Of a stretch of 7,978 nucleotides of DNA, positions 1-6,074 are shown piece by piece. Numbering within the stretch: the stretch's first letter is position 1; each line of letters opens with the position of its first letter. The notes below the pieces were generated by a model. That model was not told the DNA's origin. It worked only from the letters and a program-made list of their open reading frames with translations, and did no database searches. Made by a program: the position numbers and the translations under genes. Source of the DNA: Leptospirillum sp. (GTDB lineage: Bacteria; Nitrospirota; Leptospirillia; Leptospirillales; Leptospirillaceae); NCBI GenBank assembly GCA_027346125.1, contig DAIEST010000282.1, forward strand, positions 1-7,978. The letters are read 5' to 3'.

Positions 1-408
1 GAGATTCCTTCCCTCCGGATCCCGGGTCGAGAGATCGAGCTTCACCTGGAGAGGATCGGGATAGCGGAGGGAATCCCCCTCCCCCTTCTTCTTGAACCGG
101 GGGAATCTCCTGGGGTTCGTCCGGTCCAGAGCCTCCCAAAGGGCCCGGTCGAGGTTCTTCAATGCCTGCTGCTGGGGCTGGGCCGGGCCGTTGGCCAGAA
201 ACCCGTATTCCTCGCTGGCTCGCCACAGGGTCAGAAGACGACACAGCTCGCCATAGGAGAGGAGCGGGATCCCGGCTTCCAGCCGTGCAGTCTGGAGGTC
301 GAGGGCCTTGTTCCAGACGAACCGGACGCACCCCGCATGGCGGGACAGGAGAATCTCCTGTTCGGGAGTCGGAACGAGACGGAATTTGAAGGCCAGGCGT
401 GTTTTCAT
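1..408 (-). CDS. tnpB: RNA-guided endonuclease TnpB / OrfB family, N-terminal part (cut by window edge)
   Basis: This is the first 136 codons of a TnpB (IS200/IS605 OrfB) protein. The frame is open to the window edge, so the C-terminus lies outside. The start is ATG at 408, preceded by a purine-rich AGGATGGAAG. Family hallmarks are visible: the N-terminal OrfB helix-turn-helix region with FKFRLVPTPEQE (residues 7-18) and CVRFVWNKAL (27-36), then PAQPQQQALKNLDRAL (75-90) and RRFPRFKKKGEGDSLRY (100-116). Full-length TnpB is usually about 370-430 aa. The RuvC catalytic residues and the zinc finger are therefore missing from view, and activity cannot be judged. Characterised TnpB proteins are nucleases guided by an RNA from the element's right end. 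They cut next to a short TAM and help the element persist. No tnpA is seen, so this may be a TnpB-only element. The family is confident; the subgroup is not. Confidence 0.88.
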   Translation of the reverse strand, partial: MKTRLAFKFRLVPTPEQEILLSRHAGCVRFVWNKALDLQTARLEAGIPLLSYGELCRLLTLWRASEEYGFLANGPAQPQQQALKNLDRALWEALDRTNPRRFPRFKKKGEGDSLRYPDPLQVKLDLSTRDPEGRNL

Positions 409-446
409 GGCTTCCATCCTACTACAATGCGAGACACGCCTTATAT

Positions 447-466
447 CTCCGACCTGAAGGACGGAG
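447..466 (-). repeat. Imperfect hairpin upstream of tnpB, candidate IS left-end structure
   Basis: On the minus strand the sequence is CTCCG-T-CC-TTCA-GG-T-CGGAG. It forms five base pairs, one T/T mismatch and two more pairs around a four-base loop. Its 3' foot is 38 nt upstream of the tnpB start. Imperfect subterminal hairpins are what TnpA binds as single-stranded DNA in IS200/IS605 elements. The 5' half also resembles out-of-frame ORF6N codons (serine-serine-valine-leucine), so it could instead belong to the decayed neighbouring gene. Confidence 0.45.
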
Positions 467-467
467 C

Positions 468-751
468 TTACGACGCTTTTTCGGTAAATACAAAGGGGAG
501 ATAGCGCCGGCCACCCCGCCCCTTTGAGGTCACAATTTGTGATCTCAAAGAATTCCATTCATCCTCTACGACTTTAAAGACGAAGTCGGATGGAAACCTG
601 GCAGGATTACGCCGGATCGCCTGGAGGAGAACCCGGGTTTCGACTCCGTACAATTCGGCCAGCCGGAATCCAGCATGACCTTTTGGCTACGGATGAGAAA
701 AATTCGGGAAAGGATGGATTCGATCGGAATGGGGGGAAGGGGTCCCGGCAT
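468..751 (-). pseudogene. ORF6N-domain protein, frameshifted and 3'-truncated remnant
   Basis: Two overlapping frames together spell an ORF6N domain, a DNA-binding domain of phage and accessory regulators. The first part begins at ATG 751, just after GAGGAGCTT, and reads IPIESILSRIFLIRSQKVML. Near 663-667 the frame shifts: five bases lie between the codon for D and the codon for L where the family has six, i.e. a one-base deletion. The second frame continues with LAELYGVETR, FPSDFVFKV, SLRSQIVTSKGRGGRRYLP and FVFTE. It then hits TAA at 468-470, exactly where the family continues with a G-V-A-M-L-S-S-V-L-like stretch. The remaining domain and C-terminal part are absent, and a tnpB element follows 60 nt further on. 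The break at FTE may be the insertion point, or it may be a second deletion. The stretch 468-653 alone encodes the most recognisable 61 residues. No function can be assigned to this copy. Confidence 0.75.
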
Positions 752-968
752 AAGCTCCTCAAAAACTGGACGGTGGAAATCGATCAAGGAGGCCGATTTT
801 AGATCTCGATGAAAAACAGAAGTCGGCTACAAAGCGTGAATTTCCAGAAGACGATACTTGCAGGCTTCTCTTCCGGTTCAGGTTCAGGCATACAGAAGGT
901 GGCTGCCCTCGGGGATCGGCCCTTTGTTCCGGAGGCTTTTCCGACAACGCCCCTTCCGGAGCCGGAAA
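752..968. other. Gene-free spacer between the lapAB stop and the ORF6N remnant
   Basis: I see no recognisable coding sequence on either strand here. Right after the lapAB stop on the minus strand there is a short perfect palindrome (TTCCGGCTCCGGAA, 954-967) and repeated CTCCGGAA blocks. No T-run follows, so I do not call a terminator. No good promoter for the ORF6N remnant was found. Confidence 0.4.
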
Positions 969-2375
969 TCAGGTGGACTGGCCAAGGGAATAAGCGTCCC
1001 AGGTCGGATCGGGCAAGCCCGAGCTTCCTTCCATATAACGGTTGCCGGTCTCGTCAGCGGGAGACGCCGGCCGGGAGAACCCGGGATGGACCGTCACCGT
1101 CCCCCACCTGTTGCAGGATGGACACCGACCGGACCAGCCAGCCAGCCGGATCTGGCAGTGGCGGCATGCGTATCTCCCGATCCGGGACTCGCCATGCGCT
1201 CCTTTCCGGAACGATTCAAGCGCATTGGCACGATCCTGCTTTCTCAGGTAAAGATCCCCGAGAAGACCGTAAAATTCCCCTTCCCAGTTCTCGGTCCCTT
1301 CCAGGGATTCCATCAGTTCCAGCGCAGAGTCGACCAGCATCAGGCGATCGAAGAGCCGGGCCCGCGCATACAGCAGCGCCGAGTTGTTCGGATCTCCCGC
1401 GACGGCTTTCTCGAACAGGGAGAGAATCCGGTCCGGACTTCCCGTTTCCAGGGCCATTTCCTCAAGACGATCGAGAAAGACAAGATCTTTATCCCGGCGA
1501 AACCCCTCTTCCAGGGTCGCAAAGGCTTCGGTCACCCGCCCCTCGCGGGACTGGGCTTCCGCAAGACCGATCCTGGCCGGAGAAAAGGAGGGATCGATCT
1601 TCAGCGCGCTCCTGAAGGAACGCCGGGAGGCATCCGTGTCTTCCCGGGAAAGCTGGGCCTTCCCGGTCTCGTACTTGATCCCCACCAGAATGGCGACCTC
1701 CCGGTCGCGGCGTTCTCCCTTCTGGAAAGAGCGGGAGAGGACAGACTGCACTTCGAGCGCCTCGTCCCATTTTTCCCTGGCGATCAGACGATCGCGGAAC
1801 ATCCCCAGAACATTGACGTTCCGTCCTTCCTTTTTCCGGAAATACTCTCCATAGAGGGCAAGCTCGTCCTCGCCCCGTCCCGCCTTGCTGTAATCCTCCG
1901 CCAGCGCCGCCAGAAGCCTGACATCTTCCTCGTCGAACACGCGGGCCCGCCTGTGAAGGCGGATCGCTCCGCTCAGGTCGCCCATGGATCGCTTGATGTT
2001 GCCGAGAAGGAGCAGGGCCTCGGTGTGGTTCGGATAGATGGAGACGAGCCGTTCGAGCAAGGAAAGCGCCTGAGGTGTATGGGACCTGTTCAGTTCCTCC
2101 CGGACTTTCTTCCAGAGCGCGGCGGCTTTTTCCTCCCGCTTCTCGTCCTGGACTTCCCTCAGGTTCCGGACCCAGCGCAAAAGGTCTCCCATGCCGTGAA
2201 CCATCATGACAAAGCCCGCTCCCAGCCCCAGCGCCAGGACAAAGAGCGTCACTTCCGGCAGGGTCAGGGGGTGACCGGGAAGAAACTGGAAGGTGACAGT
2301 CTGGGGGTTCCACTCGAAGAGCTTGACGATGAAGACCAGGGAAAGGAGGAGGACGAGAAGGAGGAAACGGGTCAT
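969..2375 (-). CDS. lapB: LapA-LapB fusion: membrane-anchored TPR protein with C-terminal rubredoxin-type metal site
   Basis: This 468-aa protein appears to join two proteins that are separate in E. coli. Residues 1-75 resemble LapA (DUF1049): a transmembrane helix at about 4-20, an extracytoplasmic stretch with NPQTVTFQFLPG, a second helix at about 41-60, then a basic cytoplasmic segment. Residues about 85-395 are helical TPR-like repeats as in LapB, for example ALLLLGNIKRSMGDLSGAI (120-138) and EFYGLLGDLYLRKQDRANAL (367-386). Residues 403-425 hold CRHC and CPSC (Cys404, 407, 418, 421), the four-cysteine rubredoxin-like knuckle of LapB. A tail of about 40 residues with no recognised domain follows. 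In E. coli, LapB works with FtsH and LapC to control LpxC breakdown and so LPS synthesis. A similar role is inferred here. The start directly abuts the rsfS stop (TGAATG), indicating translational coupling. It is the last gene of the operon. Confidence 0.8.
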   Translation of the reverse strand: MTRFLLLVLLLSLVFIVKLFEWNPQTVTFQFLPGHPLTLPEVTLFVLALGLGAGFVMMVHGMGDLLRWVRNLREVQDEKREEKAAALWKKVREELNRSHTPQALSLLERLVSIYPNHTEALLLLGNIKRSMGDLSGAIRLHRRARVFDEEDVRLLAALAEDYSKAGRGEDELALYGEYFRKKEGRNVNVLGMFRDRLIAREKWDEALEVQSVLSRSFQKGERRDREVAILVGIKYETGKAQLSREDTDASRRSFRSALKIDPSFSPARIGLAEAQSREGRVTEAFATLEEGFRRDKDLVFLDRLEEMALETGSPDRILSLFEKAVAGDPNNSALLYARARLFDRLMLVDSALELMESLEGTENWEGEFYGLLGDLYLRKQDRANALESFRKGAHGESRIGRYACRHCQIRLAGWSGRCPSCNRWGTVTVHPGFSRPASPADETGNRYMEGSSGLPDPTWDAYSLGQST

Positions 2376-2936
2376 TCAGGACCCCGGGGATCTGAGCGGA
2401 GAGGGAAGACGGAGCCCTCCCTCATGCTCTGCGGAGGGCGGCAGCGGACGGCGTTCCGGAGGGACGCTCTCGAAGGTTCCGTCTTCCCGGAGGATGAACA
2501 GCGGCGCTTTCGGAAAGAGGTCCTCCAGACGATAGAGAGCCCTGCCCCCGCCCTGAAACAGATGGATGACCACCGAATCGAAATCCACCAGCGTCCAGTG
2601 AAGGCCTTTTTCGGACCGGAACGGCTCGCCCGGCCGGGAAAACTGTCCGTCAAGCTGCTCGAGGACCGCATCGCGATGACGCTCCTGCTCGATATCGCCA
2701 AAGATCAGAAAGTCGGCATAGGCGCAAGTCATACCCGGCGCCATGAGCCATACGGAACGCACCTTCTTCTCCTGAAGGAAGCGGGCCATCCGTTCGGCCC
2801 GGTCACGGGTCTGCTCATCCGTTTCATGGACCCTGGCATCCTTTGGTTCCAGTCTCGTCTCCCGGGTTTCCCCTTCGGGGATCCCCCCCTCAGATGATGG
2901 TGCTGGCTTACGGCCGATTTCGGAAGGATACTCCAT
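2376..2936 (-). CDS. rsfS: Ribosomal silencing factor RsfS (YbeB/Iojap family)
   Basis: RsfS binds ribosomal protein L14 on the 50S subunit and blocks joining to 30S, lowering translation when nutrients are scarce. The RsfS domain lies at about residues 44-144 of 186. It has the conserved SVWLMAP region, YADFLIFG (73-80) and the closing block HWTLVDFDSVVIHLFQ (113-128) followed by RALYRLEDLF (132-141). The ATG at 2936 follows AAGGGGTTGT and lies inside the end of nadD, a 29-nt overlap. The open frame extends further upstream within nadD but has no family similarity there. Family members are often 105-130 aa. This one has about 43 extra polar residues at the N-terminus and about 42 at the C-terminus, so a later start (for example the methionine at residue 50) is possible but would trim the domain's first helix. 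nadD-rsfS adjacency is widespread in bacteria. Confidence 0.88.
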   Translation of the reverse strand: MEYPSEIGRKPAPSSEGGIPEGETRETRLEPKDARVHETDEQTRDRAERMARFLQEKKVRSVWLMAPGMTCAYADFLIFGDIEQERHRDAVLEQLDGQFSRPGEPFRSEKGLHWTLVDFDSVVIHLFQGGGRALYRLEDLFPKAPLFILREDGTFESVPPERRPLPPSAEHEGGLRLPSPLRSPGS

Positions 2937-3630
2937 ACAACCCCTTTTCAACGATATAGGATTTGACCATTGCTGGCAAGATATTCCCGGGAGGATTGCC
3001 TCCCCGGGACCAATCGCCCAGCGATTCCCTGACAGTTGTGGAAGAAATGTCGGGCGTCCCGGCATGGACAAATGCCAGGACCCGTTCTTCCCCGTTTGCT
3101 TTCGTTCGAAAGAGGGACAGCGCCAGTCTTTCGTTTTCCCAGTCCGGACTTTCCCAAAAGGACGGAAGATCCGGGAGTCCGAACGGCACAAGCTGCCGAC
3201 AGGCCGTCCGGACAGCCCCGACCGTCCAGCCGGGACGCGCGACGATCAGAAGGTGGACCCGGTCCAGAAGGGTCTCCACCCCGAACCATGAAGAAAATCC
3301 TTCGAATGCGTCCGCACCCAGGATCAGCCAGGGCTTCTCGTCCGGAAACAGGGCTTCGACCGTCCGCAATGTATAGGAGACTCCGCCCGACCGGCACTCG
3401 AAATCGGACACTTCCCAGCCGTCCTGATCCCGGATGACACGTTCCAGCATCCTCTGGCGGTGAAGGCACCCGGGGTCTCCCGCCAGAGAACGATGGGGGG
3501 GGCGGCCTGTCGGAACGAACACGATCCTTTTGAGGGAGAGGCGTTGCGTCAGAAAGCGGGCGAGCGCGAGATGTCCCTCATGAACGGGATTGAACGCCCC
3601 GCCGAACAGGGCCGTCCTCGGCAGGCTCAT
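2908..3630 (-). CDS. nadD: Nicotinate-nucleotide adenylyltransferase NadD
   Basis: NadD transfers AMP from ATP to nicotinic acid mononucleotide, giving deamido-NAD, the penultimate step of NAD synthesis in the cytoplasm. The 240-aa protein has the nucleotidyltransferase signature GGAFNPVHEGH (10-20), with the HxGH-type site at His17 to His20. It also has VPTGRPPHR (39-47), SGGVSYTLRT (81-90), LGADAF (104-109), VARPGW (130-135) and the late motif ISSTTVR (195-201). These are all expected positions for the family. Length is slightly above the usual 200-220 aa, through an insert around residues 145-185. The start ATG lies 24 nt after the proA stop, with GAGG nine bases upstream. Its 3' end overlaps the rsfS start by 29 nt. 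Confidence 0.95.
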   Translation of the reverse strand: MSLPRTALFGGAFNPVHEGHLALARFLTQRLSLKRIVFVPTGRPPHRSLAGDPGCLHRQRMLERVIRDQDGWEVSDFECRSGGVSYTLRTVEALFPDEKPWLILGADAFEGFSSWFGVETLLDRVHLLIVARPGWTVGAVRTACRQLVPFGLPDLPSFWESPDWENERLALSLFRTKANGEERVLAFVHAGTPDISSTTVRESLGDWSRGGNPPGNILPAMVKSYIVEKGLYGVSFRNRP

Positions 3631-3654
3631 CCTGCCGTTCCTCAGGGCATCCGG

Positions 3655-4926
3655 TCATGCGTGGCGAAGATGGCCATTTCCACGCACGAGATACTTTGTC
3701 GTCGTCAGTTCCGTCAATCCCATGGTCCCCCTGGCATGGATCCGGGTCGTGCTGATCCCCACTTCCGCACCGAGCCCGAACGCGAATCCGTCGTGAAGCC
3801 GGGTCGACGCATTGACCATGACGCAGGAAGAGTCCACTTCGTTCTGGAACCGGTCGGCCTCCGGAAGATCCCGCGTGAGAATCGCGTCCGTGTGCCCCGA
3901 ACCGTATTCCGCGATATGGGAGATCGCTTCGTCCAGCGACTCCACCACCCGGATATTGAGCGCCAGGGACAGAAACTCCGTACGATAGGTTTCGGGAGAG
4001 GCCGTCCGGATCCGCTCGTCCACCTTTCTGGTCACGGGGCATCCATAGATGAGCACTTCCTTTTCCCTGAGCGTCCGCACAAGATCCGGAAGAAGAGAGG
4101 GAACATGAGAGGCATGCACCAGAAGGGTTTCCATGGCATTGCATGTCGAAGGGCGGCTGGTCTTCGCGTTCAGGACCACCCGCAGCGTCATCTCCGGATC
4201 GGCGGACTCCCCGACGTAGATATGGCAGATTCCCTGATCGTGTCTCAGCACCGGAACCCTGGCGTGTTCGGTCACCGTTTCCATCAGCCTGGCTCCGCCA
4301 CGGGGAATGACCACGTCCAGCCGCGTATTTCCGAGAAGGTCGACCACGGCCGAGCGATCCGTCCAGGGCAGGAAGCACGCCCCCGACGGGGGAACTCCGT
4401 TCTCCAGAAGGGCTGCATGAATGACCTCCACCAAAGCCAGATTGGAGGAAACCGCTTCGGAGCCGCCCTTCAGCACCACGGCACACCCCGCCTTCAGACA
4501 CAGGGAAAAGACCTCGACCGTCACATTGGGGCGGGATTCATAGATCACCCCCACCAGTCCGAGCGGCACCCTGACTTTTTCGATCAGGAGACCGTCGGGA
4601 TTGACCCACCGGTCCACGGCGCGACCCACCGGATCCGGAAGACCCGCGACATCCGTCACCCCCAGGATCATCTGTTCGTAGCGCCCGTCCGTCAGCAACA
4701 GGCGGTCGCACAGGGCCGGCTCCAGCCCCCGGGAAAGAGCCAGGTCGTAATCCTTCCGGTTGTGCGACTGGATCTCGGCCTTTTTCAGACGCAGCAGTTC
4801 CGCGAGACGGAACAGGACATCGTTTTTCTTTCCGGTCGGCAGAATCTGGAAGCGGGAAAGGGCTTTCCTGGCCTCGAGAACGGCCTTGTCCAAGAACTCC
4901 CGACGGTAGGGCTCATGTTCCGTCAT
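3655..4926 (-). CDS. proA: Gamma-glutamyl phosphate reductase ProA
   Basis: ProA reduces gamma-glutamyl phosphate with NADPH to glutamate-5-semialdehyde, which cyclises on the way to proline. The 423-aa protein has full family length and belongs to the aldehyde dehydrogenase fold. Visible landmarks are VPLGLVGVIYESRPNVT (120-136), VLKGGSEA (151-158) and the catalytic cysteine, Cys262, in SRPSTCNAMETLLVH. A C-terminal block reads FAFGLGAEVGIST and then GTMGLTELTTTKY. The start ATG overlaps the proB stop by four bases (ATGA). GAGG sits six bases before it inside proB, so translation is probably coupled and ProB and ProA are made together. They are known to channel the labile phosphate intermediate between them. 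Confidence 0.96.
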   Translation of the reverse strand: MTEHEPYRREFLDKAVLEARKALSRFQILPTGKKNDVLFRLAELLRLKKAEIQSHNRKDYDLALSRGLEPALCDRLLLTDGRYEQMILGVTDVAGLPDPVGRAVDRWVNPDGLLIEKVRVPLGLVGVIYESRPNVTVEVFSLCLKAGCAVVLKGGSEAVSSNLALVEVIHAALLENGVPPSGACFLPWTDRSAVVDLLGNTRLDVVIPRGGARLMETVTEHARVPVLRHDQGICHIYVGESADPEMTLRVVLNAKTSRPSTCNAMETLLVHASHVPSLLPDLVRTLREKEVLIYGCPVTRKVDERIRTASPETYRTEFLSLALNIRVVESLDEAISHIAEYGSGHTDAILTRDLPEADRFQNEVDSSCVMVNASTRLHDGFAFGLGAEVGISTTRIHARGTMGLTELTTTKYLVRGNGHLRHA

Positions 4927-6074
4927 GATCTTCCTCTATCCTCCCACAGAGCCATTTCATTCCGGTGCACCACGATCGGCCAGGATTCCGGGGCCTCATT
5001 GCGCTTGCGTCTCTCCAGCCAGACCGCAAGGTCCGTGGAGGAAAGACGGACACGCCCCCTCGCTTTTTCCCGACCCTCGGAATCCACGAGGCGGACGACG
5101 TCCCCGGACAGGAACGCCCCCTCCATCCCCAGAACGCCCCCCGCCAACAGGCTCGACTTCCTTCCTGCCAGGACGGCGGAGGCACCGTCGTCCACCCTGA
5201 TCACGCCGCGGGGCTCGGCAAAGAACCCGATCCAGACCCGCTTGCTGGGCCAGGGAGAAACGGCAGAATCGAAGAGGGTTCCGTCTCCCTTTCCGAAGAA
5301 GCGGTCCAGCATCCCGGCACGGCGACCGAACACAATCCCCACCGGGAGACCCCACTGGTTGGACAGCTCGGCAGTCAGCACCTTCGACGCCATCCCTCCC
5401 GTACCGAATCCGGACCGGGAGACTCCCGCAAGCCGCCTGATCTCCGGCGTGACCGATCCGACATGGGGAATTCTGGATGCGCCGGGATCCACGCCGGGAT
5501 CCGCCGTGAAAAGACCGTCGACATCGGAAAGGATCAGGAGAAAATCCGCGCGGACCGTACCCGAAACAAGCGCCGAAAGCCGATCGTTGTCCCCGAACCG
5601 GATTTCTTCGGTGGCGACAGAATCGTTCTCGTTGACGATCGGAACAACATCCAAAGACAACAGGGTTTCAAGCGTCCGTTCAAGATTGATGAACCGTTTC
5701 CTGTCGACGACATCGTTCGGGGTGAGCAGCACCTGGGACACCATGATCCCGCGCCGGGCAAACGCCTTCTCGTATCCCCACATGAGCCGGCTCTGCCCGA
5801 TGGACGCCGCCGCCTGTTTCATCTCGAGGGAGAGGGGCCTTTTCCCGACGCCCAGCTTCATCCGGCCGGCCGCGATGGCGCCGCTGCTGACAATGACGAC
5901 GCGGATCCCCCGTTCGCGAAGGGCGGCGACCTGCCTTGCAATGGCACCTTGCAGCCGGAGGTCCACCCCCGTTTCGGGGGAGGACAGGACCGTGCTCCCG
6001 ACCTTCAGGACAAGCGTCCGTATTCCCTGAAGCAGTCTCTTCCGGCGATCGAGCCAAGGAAAGCCCGCGGTCAT
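4923..6074 (-). CDS. proB: Glutamate 5-kinase ProB (kinase plus PUA domain)
   Basis: ProB phosphorylates glutamate to gamma-glutamyl phosphate, the committed and usually proline-inhibited step of proline synthesis. The amino-acid kinase domain spans about residues 18-265, with LVLKVGSTVL (21-30), VSSGAIAAGRMKLG (62-75), NENDSV (148-153), FGDNDRLSALV (160-170), LSDVDGLFT (182-190) and GTGGMASK (224-231). A C-terminal PUA domain follows from about residue 289 (RGVIRVDDGASAVL), as in the long form of the enzyme. The 383-aa length fits that form. About 15 residues precede the usual first strand. The ATG overlaps the obgE stop by four bases, and the purine run GGGGGAGGA lies directly before it in the last obgE codons. 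The 3' end overlaps proA by four bases. Confidence 0.96.
   Translation of the reverse strand: MTAGFPWLDRRKRLLQGIRTLVLKVGSTVLSSPETGVDLRLQGAIARQVAALRERGIRVVIVSSGAIAAGRMKLGVGKRPLSLEMKQAAASIGQSRLMWGYEKAFARRGIMVSQVLLTPNDVVDRKRFINLERTLETLLSLDVVPIVNENDSVATEEIRFGDNDRLSALVSGTVRADFLLILSDVDGLFTADPGVDPGASRIPHVGSVTPEIRRLAGVSRSGFGTGGMASKVLTAELSNQWGLPVGIVFGRRAGMLDRFFGKGDGTLFDSAVSPWPSKRVWIGFFAEPRGVIRVDDGASAVLAGRKSSLLAGGVLGMEGAFLSGDVVRLVDSEGREKARGRVRLSSTDLAVWLERRKRNEAPESWPIVVHRNEMALWEDRGRS

Larger units (their letters stand above)
1..488 (-). mobile_element. Partial IS200/IS605-type (TnpB-carrying) insertion element, left end
   Basis: The leftmost part of the window holds the 5' portion of a tnpB gene preceded by about 75 nt that can be read as an IS200/IS605 left end. 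An imperfect hairpin lies at 447-466. On its 5' side (minus strand) is GTAAG, then TTTAC 12 nt further out at 488-484. In IS200/IS605 elements the left end has a subterminal hairpin and a short target tetra- or pentanucleotide just outside the cleavage site, and there are no terminal inverted repeats or target duplication. The outer boundary is inferred: it could be right after TTTAC (483) or closer to the gene. No tnpA transposase is visible. The right end and any guide-RNA region lie outside the window. Confidence 0.55.

Noticed and set aside
954..967. Palindrome TTCCGGAGCCGGAA just after the lapAB stop as a terminator
   Set aside because: The stem is short with a tiny loop and no T-run follows on the minus strand.
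858..2897. A 679-codon plus-strand open frame
   Set aside because: It runs antisense to lapAB and rsfS, has no recognisable domain, and is Arg/Pro/Gly-rich as expected from antisense of GC-rich coding DNA.
3460..6030. An 856-codon plus-strand open frame
   Set aside because: It is antisense to nadD, proA and proB, which are certain genes. The product has low complexity and no motif.
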